Of a stretch of 64,000 nt of DNA, positions 1 to 9,785 are shown one piece after another. The notes under the pieces are model-generated. The model had not been told where the DNA came from. It was given only the letters and a program-made list of their open reading frames with translations, and made no database searches. Source of the stretch: a bacterium (lineage in GTDB: Bacteria > Planctomycetota > Planctomycetia > Pirellulales > Pirellulaceae); contig JAUIGN010000003.1 of the NCBI GenBank assembly GCA_030430075.1, positions 310,001-374,000 on the forward strand. Reading direction: 5' to 3'. Position numbers and translations under genes: made by a program. The number at the start of each line of letters is the position of its first letter. Position 1 is the first letter of the stretch.

Positions 1-615
1 GCGATCGATCACGGCTACTTCCAGGCCCAGATCACGCCGATCGAGATCAAGGTCAAACGCGACAAGGTGCCGTTCGAAGTCGACGAGACCGTTCGACACG
101 GGGTCGACGCGGAAAAACTGAGCCGCTTGCCGACGGTGTTCGATAAAGAGGGAACGGTGACACCCGGGAATGCCTCCAGCATCAACGACGCGGCAGCTGC
201 CCTGGTCCTGGCCGATGCGGAACTGGCCGAGAAACGGGGACTCAAACCGATGGGACGCCTGGTGGACTATGCCTATGCGGGCGTCGATCCCAAGTTCATG
301 GGCATGGGACCGGTTCCGGCCGTGCAGAATCTGTTGGCCAAGACCGGGTTCGGGCTGGATGATATCGACGTCTTCGAAGTCAACGAAGCCTTCGCGGCGC
401 AGGCACTGGCCGTCTGTCGCGAGTTGAATTTGCCGATGGACCGCACCAACCCCAACGGAAGTGGGATTTCTCTGGGTCACCCGATCGGCGCGACCGGGGC
501 GATCCTGGTGATCAAAGCCCTGTACGAATTGAACCGGACCGGCGGCAAGCGTGCCCTGGTCACGATGTGCATCGGAGGCGGCCAAGGAATCGCAGCCATC
601 TTCGAGCATGCCTAG
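1..615 (+). CDS. phaA: Acetyl-CoA acetyltransferase (beta-ketothiolase), C-terminal part
   Basis: The frame is open from base 1, so only about 204 C-terminal residues are present and the start lies outside the window. Thiolases condense two acetyl-CoA to acetoacetyl-CoA (or acetyl-CoA plus propionyl-CoA to 3-ketovaleryl-CoA), the first step of PHA synthesis. The C-terminal signatures are visible: NPNGSGISLGHPIGATGA, with the catalytic histidine of the GHP motif, and CIGGGQG near the end, with the second catalytic cysteine. The reductase gene follows after 87 bases on the same strand, which supports the PHA role over fatty-acid degradation. The N-terminal cysteine that carries the acyl group cannot be seen. 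The family is certain; the exact substrate is inferred from context. Confidence 0.93.
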   Translation, partial: AIDHGYFQAQITPIEIKVKRDKVPFEVDETVRHGVDAEKLSRLPTVFDKEGTVTPGNASSINDAAAALVLADAELAEKRGLKPMGRLVDYAYAGVDPKFMGMGPVPAVQNLLAKTGFGLDDIDVFEVNEAFAAQALAVCRELNLPMDRTNPNGSGISLGHPIGATGAILVIKALYELNRTGGKRALVTMCIGGGQGIAAIFEHA

Positions 616-702
616 ACGCATGCCGGGGACGAAACGAGCATCACGCGACGGTTGGTCGTCGCGAACACAAGACAACAGGCAGACACGTAAAAGGAGTTTC
701 TG

Positions 703-1446
703 ATGGGACGTATTGAGGGAAAAACGGCACTCGTTACGGGAGCCTCCCGCGGGATTGGACGGGCGATCGCCCTGGAGCTGGCTCGCGAGGGGGCCAGGGT
801 GGCACTGAATTTCGCCCACAACGAAGCCAAGGCGGCCGCGGTCGCCAAGGAAATCGAGGAGCTGGGCAGTTCGGCCCTGTTGGTCCAGGCGAATATCTCC
901 GTGGCGGCCGAGGCGCGTGCGATGGTCGATAAGGTGGCCGAGGAATTCAAACACCTGGACATCCTGGTCAATAACGCGGGTATCACTCGGGATGCCCTGC
1001 TTCCCAGGATGACCGACGAACAGTGGGTGGAGGTGATCGAAACCAACCTCAATGGCTGTTTTTACTGCTCGTCAGCCGCGATCCCGATCATGACGGCCCA
1101 GAGCTTTGGGCGGATCGTCAACATCAGTTCGATGAACGGCCAGGTGCCGGCGCTGGGCCAGGCGAACTACAGTGCCAGCAAGGGGGCGATTATCGCCTTC
1201 ACGCGAACCGCTGCCGCAGAGTTGGTGCATTCCGGCATCACCGTGAATACGGTCGCTCCCGGGTTCACGGAGACCGATATGTTCGATGCCGTCCCGGCCC
1301 CGCTGCAGGCCAAGATCAAGAGCCACATCCCGATGGGGCGATTCGGGCATCCGGAGGAAATCGCTAAAGCCGTCCTCTTCCTGGTTGCCGATGGTGATTA
1401 CATCACCGGACAGCAGATCAATGTGAACGGCGGCGCCCATATGTAA
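703..1446 (+). CDS. phaB: Acetoacetyl-CoA reductase (SDR family)
   Basis: A 247-residue classical short-chain dehydrogenase/reductase that would reduce acetoacetyl-CoA to (R)-3-hydroxybutyryl-CoA with NAD(P)H in the cytoplasm. The Rossmann motif TGASRGIG is at residues 12-19, NNAG follows mid-chain, and the catalytic residues are S143, Y156 and K160 (YSASK). Length is normal for PhaB/FabG. The ATG is supported by a strong AAAGGAG a few bases upstream. FabG (3-ketoacyl-ACP reductase) is the alternative by sequence alone; the position between a thiolase and a PHA synthase favours PhaB. A second, phasin-fused reductase is at 32393-33646. Confidence 0.88.
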   Translation: MGRIEGKTALVTGASRGIGRAIALELAREGARVALNFAHNEAKAAAVAKEIEELGSSALLVQANISVAAEARAMVDKVAEEFKHLDILVNNAGITRDALLPRMTDEQWVEVIETNLNGCFYCSSAAIPIMTAQSFGRIVNISSMNGQVPALGQANYSASKGAIIAFTRTAAAELVHSGITVNTVAPGFTETDMFDAVPAPLQAKIKSHIPMGRFGHPEEIAKAVLFLVADGDYITGQQINVNGGAHM

Positions 1447-1509
1447 ACACGGTGTCTGCACGTCGACGCCGCCGTTGGACCACAAGTACCGCCTCTTGAA
1501 AGAAATGCA

Positions 1510-1866
1510 ATGACACAGAGCAACGGAGAATTCAATCCATTCGACCCGACGGGCATGCTCAAGGGGATGCGGGACTCCAACATGGAAGCTTGGGCCAAGA
1601 TGATGGTCGAGTACGTCAATACGGACGCCTATGCCGAATCGACCGGCGCGATGCTCGACGCCTGGCTCACCACCTCCTCCCCGTTCCGCAAGGTGATGGA
1701 AAAGAGTGTTAACCAGGCCATGGAGCAGCTCAACCTCCCCACGCGGGATGATGTGACGCGGATCGCGGAACGGCTGACCAATATCGAGATGAGATTGGAC
1801 GACCTGGACGCCAAGTTGGACGAGTTGCCGCAAGCGTGCGGGAACCCGTCATCCGAAGCCACCTAG
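1510..1866 (+). CDS. Small PhaE/phasin-like protein, likely PHA synthase partner
   Basis: A 118-residue mostly helical protein. Residues about 1-75 are amphipathic, with an S-x-P-F-x-x-x-M-x-x-x-V stretch, and the C-terminal third (about 80-108) is a heptad-like coiled coil with alternating charged residues and leucines. No enzyme motif is present. A related S-x-P-F-x-x-x-M-x-x-x-V stretch followed later by a coiled coil occurs in the N-terminal extension of the second PHA synthase (23865-25358). It lies between phaB and phaC, where class III systems often carry the accessory subunit PhaE, but at 118 residues it is much shorter than classical PhaE. Assignment as a PhaE-like or phasin subunit is inference from structure and context. 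Confidence 0.6.
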   Translation: MTQSNGEFNPFDPTGMLKGMRDSNMEAWAKMMVEYVNTDAYAESTGAMLDAWLTTSSPFRKVMEKSVNQAMEQLNLPTRDDVTRIAERLTNIEMRLDDLDAKLDELPQACGNPSSEAT

Positions 1867-2120
1867 GAACAAGCCAAGAACCGATTCCAGAAGCAAGGCG
1901 GGACGGAGATGCGGGAGATCCTTGATGAGGCGTTCCCGCCCCACGCCGGACCGAATTACGTCATGCGCTGCATGAGCTACAAAACGACGAAAGCACGACT
2001 GCTTCGATTCGCAGTAGCTACCGTCGCCCGACGGTGGGAAAGCGATTGATGAGCCGTTCCTTCGCTTGCGGTGCGAATTGACCAAGCGATACTTCACGTC
2101 AAGCATTGAGAGGACCAATC

Positions 2121-3227
2121 GTGAGCAACGCCACATCATCATCGGAAACGGGTCCACATATCCCGACGTTCCTCGAGATCTGCGCCGGTTGGCACCGAAC
2201 TGCCGAGAATGTTGACAAGTTCAATCGCTTGTTGACGACCGACGCCAAGATCGCCCAAACACCCAAAGAACTGATTTGGACTCTCAACAAGGCCAAACTC
2301 TACCGCTTCGTGCCGCAGGTGCCGGAAGCCGAAAGGAAGAAAGTTCCCTTGCTGATGGTCTTCGCGATCATGAACCGGCCACACGTGCTGGACCTGCGGC
2401 CGGGGCACAGCTACGCCGAATACATGCTCAAGCAAGGCTACGATCTCTACTTGCTGGACTGGGGCGCGCCGGGCCCTGAGGACAGAAACGTTACCTTTGA
2501 TGACTACACGCTGGAATATCTTCCCCGCGTGATTCGCAAGCTGAAGAAGGTTTCTGGATCGGATGAGTTCAGCATGCTGGGCTGGTGTCTGGGTGCCCTG
2601 ATCAGCACCATGTACGCGGCACTCCGTTCCGAGGATGGCTTGAAGAATCTGATTCTGTTGACCGCCCCGCTGGACTTTGCCGACAAAACGGCGGGCGGCT
2701 TCACGCGCTGGTCGAGCAACCCGGCGTTCAAGGCCAGCACGATTGTCGAGAAGCTCGGCAACGTCCCGGGAGACATGATCGACAATGGTGCGAAAATGCT
2801 GAAGCCGATCGAGAATTACTTCGGCAGCTACACGATGCTCTGGGACAATCTCGACAACCCCAATGCGGTGGAATCGTGGCATGCCATGAACACCTGGGTC
2901 CGTGACACGATCCCGATGGCCGGCGGTGCCTACGAACAACTGATCAATGATTTCTACAAGGACAACCGTCTGATGGAGGGGACGATGAAGTTGCGGGGCG
3001 AAACGGTCGACCTCCAGCAGCTCAAGGCCAACGTCCTGAATGTGATCGCCGAGGCGGACCACATTACGCCGCCCTGCCAGTCAGAGCGCGTGATGGACCT
3101 GATCGGCAGCCAGGACAAGGAAATCTTCCGGGTCCGTGGCGGCCACATCGGCATCATGGCCGGTCGCGGCGCAGAGAAGAACACCTGGCCCCATATCGAC
3201 GCCTGGCTGGCGGAACGTTCGGATTGA
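2121..3227 (+). CDS. phaC: Poly(3-hydroxyalkanoate) synthase, class III-type catalytic subunit
   Basis: A 368-residue alpha/beta hydrolase that polymerises (R)-3-hydroxyacyl-CoA on the granule surface. The lipase-like box is GWCLGA with nucleophile C156; the other triad residues are D313 (AEADHITPP) and H342 (GGHIGIM). The length matches the short class III PhaC rather than the roughly 560-residue class I/II enzymes, so it should need a partner, probably the small protein just upstream. A TTG at 2106 is in frame, but the GTG at 2121 has GAGAGGA at the right distance and is preferred. The following gene starts 8 bases after the stop, suggesting co-transcription. Confidence 0.92.
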   Translation: MSNATSSSETGPHIPTFLEICAGWHRTAENVDKFNRLLTTDAKIAQTPKELIWTLNKAKLYRFVPQVPEAERKKVPLLMVFAIMNRPHVLDLRPGHSYAEYMLKQGYDLYLLDWGAPGPEDRNVTFDDYTLEYLPRVIRKLKKVSGSDEFSMLGWCLGALISTMYAALRSEDGLKNLILLTAPLDFADKTAGGFTRWSSNPAFKASTIVEKLGNVPGDMIDNGAKMLKPIENYFGSYTMLWDNLDNPNAVESWHAMNTWVRDTIPMAGGAYEQLINDFYKDNRLMEGTMKLRGETVDLQQLKANVLNVIAEADHITPPCQSERVMDLIGSQDKEIFRVRGGHIGIMAGRGAEKNTWPHIDAWLAERSD

Positions 3228-3235
3228 GGCAGAGC

Positions 3236-4813
3236 ATGACGCCGCACTGGGACGTTCTCATTGACGAGACCTCGCTGGCAGCCCTGCTTCCTCCAGAACA
3301 GGCTCGTTTCTCCCGGCCCATTCGCGACGCATTGTGCCACTTTCTGGGTGGGCTGAGCGAGTCCCAGCAGGAATCGATCCTGGTGTCTCAAGCCGGGCTC
3401 CCGCCGACCGCGTCTTTTTCGCAGCGCATGGGGTTGCTTGCTCAAAGCTGTCCCGTCCTCCACAAGCTCGGACAGGTGCTGGCCCGCGATCAGCGGCTGG
3501 CGCCCGAACTGCGGGGCTACCTGCAAGAACTTGAATCGCTTCCCCCATCGGTATCCTTGGAAACGATCGAACGTCTCTTGACCGAGGAGTTGGGGCCGCT
3601 CGCCCAGCGGCACATCAGGCTGGTCCCACCGGCGATCGCCGAAGCGAGTGTCGCGGTGGTGATCCCCTTCCAGGAAACGACAAGCGGCGAAGAGGTGCAG
3701 GAAGGCGTCTTCAAGATCCTCAAGCCGGGCATCGTAGCGAGGCTGGAACAGGAGCTGCAGTTGCTCGAGGACGTCGGCGCTCATCTGGATCAGCGTTGTG
3801 ATGCGCTGGGCATCCCGCAGCTCGACTACCAGGAAGCGTTTCAACTGGTGGGTGACAAGCTCCGGGACGAAATTCAGCTTGAGAACGAACAGCGTCATTT
3901 GCTCGAGGCGGGCAGGTTCTTTGCTGATGAGCATCGCGTGCAGATCCCGCGGCTAATGGACCACTGCACGCCACGCGTCACGTCCATGGAACGCGTTTCG
4001 GGCGACAAGGTCACCCGCCACGGTCTGCAGACCGGGCGACGGAAGCGGCGGCTCGCCAGGCTGCTCGCACGAACCTTGATCGCCAAACCGATCTTCTCGA
4101 AGTCCGACCAGGCGATCTTTCATGCCGACCCCCACGCGGGGAACCTGTTTTTCACCGATGACGAGCGGCTGGCGATTCTCGACTGGAGCCTGGCCACAAC
4201 GCTGGGTGCCCGCGAACGGATCGCGATTGTCCAGATCGTGATCGGCGCCGTCACCCTGGACGGCAACCGTATCGTCCGCGTGCTGTCGGACCTGGGTGAT
4301 TCACCGAACATTGATCTGCCAACTCTCAAGTCGTTGGTGGAGGCGTCGCTGCAGCAAGTCCGCCGTGGACGATTCCCCGGCCTGCATTGGCTGGTCCGGC
4401 TCTTGGACCAGGCCGTCCAGCAGGCGCGGCTCCGGACGAGCGGCAACATGATTCTCTTTCGCAAGACCCTGCACACGCTGGAAGGCGTTGTCGCGGAGGT
4501 GGGCGACTGCGAAGGTCAGATCGACAGGACGCTGACCATCGAGTTCCTGCGGCACTTTGCCGCCGAATGGCCGCAGCGGTGGGCACGTCTGCCGACTTCG
4601 CGAGAATTTTCCACGCGCCTCTCGAACCTCGACCTGGCCCGCGTCTGGATCAGCTCGCCACTCACAGCCACCCGCTTTTGGACCGGCCACGCACTCGATA
4701 TCCTGGAGGCGTGTGTGCAACGCTGGGAGGCTGAAGTAGGCCGTGGTCCATCGTCCGTGGCCGACTCGCCCGGTGATCGCCGGCCGGCCGCCCCCCGTCC
4801 CCAAGAGGAGTAG
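3236..4813 (+). CDS. ABC1/UbiB-family protein kinase-like protein
   Basis: A 525-residue member of the ABC1/AarF/UbiB atypical kinase family. Visible family marks are the KxGQ-type motif HKLGQVLA at residues 76-83, followed by a proline-containing helix (LPPSVS), a nucleotide-lysine region (VFKILKPG), the catalytic stretch HADPHAGN at 296-303, and a metal-binding aspartate D316 in LDWS where most members have DFG. Family members act in quinone or prenyl-lipid metabolism and as lipid-droplet (plastoglobule) proteins in plants. No clear C-terminal membrane pair is obvious. The ATG at 3236 follows GAGG; a TTG at 3224 overlaps the phaC stop. It sits between phaC and the epimerase gene, which begins 2 bases after its stop. 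Substrate and role here are unknown. Confidence 0.82.
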   Translation: MTPHWDVLIDETSLAALLPPEQARFSRPIRDALCHFLGGLSESQQESILVSQAGLPPTASFSQRMGLLAQSCPVLHKLGQVLARDQRLAPELRGYLQELESLPPSVSLETIERLLTEELGPLAQRHIRLVPPAIAEASVAVVIPFQETTSGEEVQEGVFKILKPGIVARLEQELQLLEDVGAHLDQRCDALGIPQLDYQEAFQLVGDKLRDEIQLENEQRHLLEAGRFFADEHRVQIPRLMDHCTPRVTSMERVSGDKVTRHGLQTGRRKRRLARLLARTLIAKPIFSKSDQAIFHADPHAGNLFFTDDERLAILDWSLATTLGARERIAIVQIVIGAVTLDGNRIVRVLSDLGDSPNIDLPTLKSLVEASLQQVRRGRFPGLHWLVRLLDQAVQQARLRTSGNMILFRKTLHTLEGVVAEVGDCEGQIDRTLTIEFLRHFAAEWPQRWARLPTSREFSTRLSNLDLARVWISSPLTATRFWTGHALDILEACVQRWEAEVGRGPSSVADSPGDRRPAAPRPQEE

Positions 4814-4815
4814 TC

Positions 4816-5244
4816 ATGTCCGTCAAGTCGCTCAACCACATTGGCATTGCCGTCCGTTCGATCGACGAACAGAAGACGTTTTACGAAGGCGCGTTGGGAC
4901 TTGCATTCGAAGGCTTCGAAGATGTTCCCAGCCAGAAGGTCCGCGTCGCCTTTTACCGGGCCGGCGACGTGCGCATCGAATTGCTGGAACCGACCTCGAC
5001 GGATAGCCCAATCAGCAAGTTTCTGGAAAAACGGGGCGAGGGGTTGCATCACCTGGCGTTCGCGGTGGAGGACATCCAGGCGCGGATCGACGAGCTGAAA
5101 TCGTCGGGATTTCGGATGATTGACGAAGTCCCGCGCTCCGGGGCACACGAAATGCACATCGCATTCGTCCATCCGAAGAGTTCCTTCGGTGTCTTGACCG
5201 AACTGTGTGAACCAGCCTCGGCGGGGCAGTCGCACGACGGCTAG
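4816..5244 (+). CDS. mce: Methylmalonyl-CoA epimerase
   Basis: A 142-residue vicinal-oxygen-chelate (glyoxalase-fold) protein that interconverts (R)- and (S)-methylmalonyl-CoA. It links the mutase, which uses the R epimer, to the carboxylase and decarboxylase, which use the S epimer. Metal-ligand candidates are H8 (NHIGIAV), the ELLEP segment (residues 55-59), H78/H79 (LHHLAF) and E129 (LTELCEP), in the order expected for the family. AGAGGAG lies immediately upstream of the ATG. Placement directly before mutA/mutB strongly supports the assignment over other glyoxalase-like proteins. Confidence 0.93.
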   Translation: MSVKSLNHIGIAVRSIDEQKTFYEGALGLAFEGFEDVPSQKVRVAFYRAGDVRIELLEPTSTDSPISKFLEKRGEGLHHLAFAVEDIQARIDELKSSGFRMIDEVPRSGAHEMHIAFVHPKSSFGVLTELCEPASAGQSHDG

Positions 5245-5272
5245 GCCACGACCACGGCTTTAGGCAATCTGA

Positions 5273-5320
5273 GGTTGGCGACAACAAGGGGGACGACGAA
5301 ACGAGAGTGAGCCGCCAACC
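5273..5320. repeat. Interrupted inverted repeat upstream of mutA
   Basis: GGTTGGCG at 5273-5280 is matched by its reverse complement CGCCAACC at 5313-5320, separated by 32 bases. It lies in the 208-base gap between the epimerase and mutA, the largest gap inside this cluster apart from the one before phaC. It could be an operator or an RNA hairpin, but with 8-base arms chance is possible. Confidence 0.3.
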
Positions 5321-5452
5321 CTTCCAGGATCCTCAGAGATTCTGGTCGATCAGGGTCTCGTACCATTTCGCCGACCATCCCGCATCACAAATCAGCCGCC
5401 CCTCATTCGCTATCGAATCGTCGCATCGCCACGCGACAGGGTTGAGAATCGC

Positions 5453-7576
5453 ATGAACACGCCACTCACCGACGAATTCACTATCCAGGACGACTTTCCG
5501 CCGGTCGACTACGAGCAATGGCGGCAGGTTGTCGAAGAATCGTTGCGGGGCGCGCCCTTCGAGAAGAAGCTCGTGACCCATACCTACGAGGGCATCGACG
5601 TCCAGCCGGTCTACAGCCGCCGCGACGCGCCGGCTGGCCGCGACCCGTTTGGCTTTCCCGGGCTACCTCCGTTTGTCCGTGGCGCGCAGCCGCTGGGCGC
5701 GACCGCCACCGGCTGGGACTTGCGACAGGAGTACACGCATCCGGACATCCGGGCGGCGAACGAAGCCATCCTGGAGGATGTTGGGGGCGGGGCCACTTCG
5801 GTCCTCTTGCGGCTGGACGCGACGGCACGCAACGGGCAGGTTCCGGGGGAAGGCGCGACAGCCAATGCGGACTGCGACGGCGTACTGGCGTTCAGCGTTG
5901 ACGATCTGGATGCGGTCATGGACGGGGTCGACCTGTCGACGACCGGGGTTGCCCTGGATGCCGGCGCCGCATTCGCGCCGGCCGCGGCCATGCTGGCCGG
6001 ACTGTGGCAGCGCCGCGGAGTCGACGGAGACGGCCCTGCGGGCGCTTTCCTGGCGGATCCGCTGGGCGCCCTCGCCCGCAACGGTCAACTCCCGCTGCCG
6101 ATAGACTCCATGCTCGACCTCCTGGTCGACCTGGCACGATGGACGGCCGGCAGTCTTCCCCGCGTCACGGCGGTGGGTGTCGACACGACGGCTTACCACG
6201 ATGCGGGCGCGACAGCCGCCCAGGACCTGGGCTTCGCGATGGGGACGGCTGTCGCTTACCTCCGCGCCATGTGCGACGGCGGGCTCGACATCGACACGGC
6301 GGCACGGCAGATTCTCTTTCGGATCGGATTGGGGACACACCACTTCCTGGCGATCGCCAAACTTCGCGCCGCTCGACGCCTCTGGTCGCGCGTCGTCGAA
6401 GCGTCCGGCGGCTCGCCCGCGGCAGGCGGGATGCAGATCCATACGCGGACCAGCAATCGGGCGCTGACGCAACGTGATCCGTACGTCAACCTGCTTCGCA
6501 ATACGGTCGCCGCATTCGCCGCCGGGATTGGCGGCGCCGATGTGGTTACTTCGGTTCCCTTTGATGCGATGGTCGGGCTGCCGGACACGTTCAGTCGCCG
6601 GGTGGCGCGGAATACCGTGCTGGTGTTGCGCGAAGAGGCCCACCTGCATCGGGTGATCGATCCGGCCGGTGGGAGCTGGTTTCTGGATCGACTGACCGAG
6701 CAGTTGGCGGAGAAGGCCTGGGAAACACTCCAGGAACTGGAACGCCGGGGCGGTATCCTGGCAGCCCTGGAATCCGGCTGGGTCGCGGCCCAGATCGACG
6801 CCGGTTACGCCCCCCGGGCCAAGGACATCGCGCGTCGCAAGGTCGGGATCACCGGGGTCAGCGAGTTCCCGGATATCTCGGAGAAGCCCGTTGCCCCGCC
6901 GCCACTGGATCCCGCAGCGCTCCGCGCCGCAGCGGCCGCACGCCTGGCCGCCCAGAGGACAGCGGACGCAGCCGGCGAGTTGGCTGCAACAGATGATCGG
7001 CTGGCGAGCCTGGTGCAAGCAGCCGCGAGCGGGGCCAACTTGGCTGAGCTGGCGCGGGCCTGCGGCTTCGAGGGGTCGGCGTACAACCTGATCCCGCCCC
7101 TCGAACCACGCAGTTTCGCCGAACCATTTGAAGAGCTGCGCGACGCCAGCGATGCCTGGCAAGCGGCCCACGGTCGGCGGCCGCGCGTTTTTCTGGCAAA
7201 CATGGGGCCAATCGCACAACACTCGGCACGTGCCATGTACGCCAAGAACTTTTTCGAAGCGGGCGGGTTCGAAGTCATCGGCAACGACGGGTTCGGCGCT
7301 GCGGAGAGCGCGACGGCAGCCTTTTCCGAGAGCGGTGCCCGGATCGCCGTGATCTGCTCGTCCGATCCGCTGTACCAGGAATTCGTCCCGGCCCTGGCCC
7401 CGCAACTCAAGGCGGCCGGTGCCCGGTCGGTGATCGTCGCGGGCGCACCGGGTGAGAATGCCGAGCCATGGCAGGCGGCCGGCGTGGACCGCTTCATCTT
7501 CATCAAGTGTGATGTCTTGGCAACCTTACGTGAACTGCTTCAAGAGGAAGGCGTCTGGCCGCCCCATGGGGACTGA
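5453..7576 (+). CDS. mutA: Methylmalonyl-CoA mutase, small (non-catalytic) subunit
   Basis: A 707-residue homologue of the beta (small) subunit of the heterodimeric B12-dependent mutase that interconverts succinyl-CoA and (R)-methylmalonyl-CoA. The N-terminal two thirds resemble the TIM-barrel substrate domain and the C-terminal part the cobalamin-binding fold. The cobalamin motif DxHxxG is degenerate here ([15 protein letters not shown], lacking the Asp and Gly), as expected for a subunit that does not bind B12. The mutB start lies 4 bases beyond the stop. The ATG at 5453 has only a weak GAGAA-type ribosome site. Confidence 0.93.
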   Translation: MNTPLTDEFTIQDDFPPVDYEQWRQVVEESLRGAPFEKKLVTHTYEGIDVQPVYSRRDAPAGRDPFGFPGLPPFVRGAQPLGATATGWDLRQEYTHPDIRAANEAILEDVGGGATSVLLRLDATARNGQVPGEGATANADCDGVLAFSVDDLDAVMDGVDLSTTGVALDAGAAFAPAAAMLAGLWQRRGVDGDGPAGAFLADPLGALARNGQLPLPIDSMLDLLVDLARWTAGSLPRVTAVGVDTTAYHDAGATAAQDLGFAMGTAVAYLRAMCDGGLDIDTAARQILFRIGLGTHHFLAIAKLRAARRLWSRVVEASGGSPAAGGMQIHTRTSNRALTQRDPYVNLLRNTVAAFAAGIGGADVVTSVPFDAMVGLPDTFSRRVARNTVLVLREEAHLHRVIDPAGGSWFLDRLTEQLAEKAWETLQELERRGGILAALESGWVAAQIDAGYAPRAKDIARRKVGITGVSEFPDISEKPVAPPPLDPAALRAAAAARLAAQRTADAAGELAATDDRLASLVQAAASGANLAELARACGFEGSAYNLIPPLEPRSFAEPFEELRDASDAWQAAHGRRPRVFLANMGPIAQHSARAMYAKNFFEAGGFEVIGNDGFGAAESATAAFSESGARIAVICSSDPLYQEFVPALAPQLKAAGARSVIVAGAPGENAEPWQAAGVDRFIFIKCDVLATLRELLQEEGVWPPHGD

Positions 7577-7580
7577 AAGC

Positions 7581-9785
7581 ATGACCAAGATTCCAAACTT
7601 TGCCGACACACCGCTGGCACCGAACGGCAACGGCGCGCCGCAATTGAGTGACTGGGAGCAGGCGGCCGGCACGGCCGCCAATCGCGGCGTCTGGGAAACC
7701 CCGGAACAGATTCCGGTCCGGCCTCTCTATACGGCCGCCGACCTGGACGACGTCGACCACCTCGACACGATGCCCGGCCTGCCTCCGTTTCTACGCGGCC
7801 CCTACGCCACGATGTATGTGCAGCGTCCTTGGACGGTGCGGCAGTATGCCGGCTTCTCCACCGCCAAGGATTCCAACGCCTTCTATCGCCGCAATCTGGC
7901 CGCCGGTCAGAAGGGGCTGAGCATCGCCTTCGACCTGGCCACGCACCGCGGCTACGACTCGGACCACGAACGGGTTACCGGGGACGTCGGCATGGCGGGC
8001 GTGGCCATCGACAGCATCTACGATATGCGGACGTTGTTTGACGGCATTCCGCTGGATCGCATGAGCGTTTCGATGACCATGAACGGCGCAGTGCTGCCGG
8101 TCATGGCGCTCTACATCATCGCGGCCGAAGAGCAAGGCGTGCCCCCGGAGAAACTGGCCGGCACGATTCAGAATGACATCCTCAAGGAATTCATGGTCCG
8201 CAACACGTACATCTACCCGCCCGGCCCCAGTGTGCGGATTATTGCGGACATCTTCGAATACACCAGCCAGCGAATGCCGAAGTTCAACAGCATCAGCATC
8301 AGCGGCTACCACATGCAGGAAGCCGGGGCAACGGCCGATCTGGAGTTGGCGTACACGTTGGCGGACGGCGTCGAGTACGTGCGGACGGGGTTGGAAGCAG
8401 GCTTGAACGTCGACGCGTTCTGCCCTCGCCTCTCGTTCTTCTGGGCGATCGGCATGAACTATTTCATGGAAGTGGCCAAGCTGCGGGCAGCCCGGATGTT
8501 GTGGGCCAAGCTGATCAAGCAGTTCGCCCCCCAAAATCCGAAGAGCCTCTCACTGAGAACACATAGCCAGACCAGCGGCTGGAGCTTGACGGCCCAGGAT
8601 GTTTACAACAACGTTACGCGGACCTGCCTGGAAGCATTAGCCGCCACGCACGGACATACCCAGTCACTGCACACCAACGCGTTGGACGAAGCCTTGGCGC
8701 TGCCGACCGACTTTTCGGCGCGGATCGCCCGCAACACACAGCTCTTCATTCAACAGGAAACGGACACCTGCGACGTCGTCGACCCGTGGGGCGGCAGCTA
8801 TTTCGTCGAACGCTTGACGCACGACCTCGCGCAGCGGGCCTGGCACCACATCCGCGAGATCGAAGCCCACGGCGGCATGACCAAGGCGATCCAGGCCGGG
8901 ATTCCCAAGATGCGGATCGAAGAAGCTTCGGCACGTACGCAGGCCCGTATCGACTCTGGCCAGCAGACCGTAATTGGTGTAAACAAATACCGGCCCAGTG
9001 GTGAAGAGGACCTCAACGTCTTACGTGTCGATAACTCGGCGGTTCGCGATGCCCAGATCGCCAACTTGGAGCGACTGCGCAGCGAGCGGGATCAGGCCGA
9101 AGTCGACGCGATGCTGCGGACGTTGACCGACGTTGCCGCCAACAAGACGGGCAACCTCCTGGAGCACGCCGTCAACGCCGCTCGAGCCAAGGCGACCGTG
9201 GGAGAGATCAGCGACGCCTTGGAACGAGTCTACCAGCGTTACGAAGCGCCCGTACAATCTGTCCGCGGGGTCTACGCTTCGACCCTGGAGAACGAGAGCA
9301 TGACGCGAGACGTGCATAGCCTGGTTGAACGCTTCGAGAAGTTGGAAGGCCGCCGCCCGCGGATCCTGGTCGCCAAGATGGGCCAGGACGGTCATGACCG
9401 GGGTCAGAAAGTGATTGCCAGCGCGTTCGCCGATCTGGGATTTGATGTGGATATCGGCCCCCTCTTCCGGACGCCGGCGGAAACGGCTCGCCAGGCGGTC
9501 GAGAACGACGTGCACATTGTCGGCGTCAGCTCACTGGCCGCAGGTCATCTGACGCTCGTCCCGCAACTTCGCCACGAACTGGCCGATCTTCAACGGGATG
9601 ACATCATGATCGTCGCCGGTGGTGTGATCCCTCCGGACGACCGGCAGGCGTTGTTCGACGCCGGCGCGGCCGCCGTCTTCGGCCCGGGCACGGTGATTGC
9701 CGAGGCAGCCGCTCAACTGGTGCGCGACCTGGCCACCCGGCTCGGCTTCGATCTGGATAACCCAGCCGAGGCGGCGGAGGCATGA
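7581..9785 (+). CDS. mutB: Methylmalonyl-CoA mutase, large catalytic B12-binding subunit
   Basis: A 734-residue catalytic subunit, normal length for the family. The N-terminal barrel carries the substrate-binding stretch [18 protein letters not shown] and [12 protein letters not shown]; the C-terminal domain has the intact cobalamin motif [11 protein letters not shown] with axial ligand H605, followed by SLAAGH and GGVIPPDD. The frame is open upstream within mutA, but the ATG at 7581, 4 bases past the mutA stop, gives the expected N-terminus. It overlaps the meaB start as ATGA. With the epimerase and decarboxylase or carboxylase it completes the succinyl-CoA to propionyl-CoA route. Confidence 0.96.
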   Translation: MTKIPNFADTPLAPNGNGAPQLSDWEQAAGTAANRGVWETPEQIPVRPLYTAADLDDVDHLDTMPGLPPFLRGPYATMYVQRPWTVRQYAGFSTAKDSNAFYRRNLAAGQKGLSIAFDLATHRGYDSDHERVTGDVGMAGVAIDSIYDMRTLFDGIPLDRMSVSMTMNGAVLPVMALYIIAAEEQGVPPEKLAGTIQNDILKEFMVRNTYIYPPGPSVRIIADIFEYTSQRMPKFNSISISGYHMQEAGATADLELAYTLADGVEYVRTGLEAGLNVDAFCPRLSFFWAIGMNYFMEVAKLRAARMLWAKLIKQFAPQNPKSLSLRTHSQTSGWSLTAQDVYNNVTRTCLEALAATHGHTQSLHTNALDEALALPTDFSARIARNTQLFIQQETDTCDVVDPWGGSYFVERLTHDLAQRAWHHIREIEAHGGMTKAIQAGIPKMRIEEASARTQARIDSGQQTVIGVNKYRPSGEEDLNVLRVDNSAVRDAQIANLERLRSERDQAEVDAMLRTLTDVAANKTGNLLEHAVNAARAKATVGEISDALERVYQRYEAPVQSVRGVYASTLENESMTRDVHSLVERFEKLEGRRPRILVAKMGQDGHDRGQKVIASAFADLGFDVDIGPLFRTPAETARQAVENDVHIVGVSSLAAGHLTLVPQLRHELADLQRDDIMIVAGGVIPPDDRQALFDAGAAAVFGPGTVIAEAAAQLVRDLATRLGFDLDNPAEAAEA

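Noticed and set aside
5245..5452. Cobalamin riboswitch before the B12-dependent mutase genes
   Set aside because: The gap lacks a recognisable B12-box and the multi-helix layout of that class.
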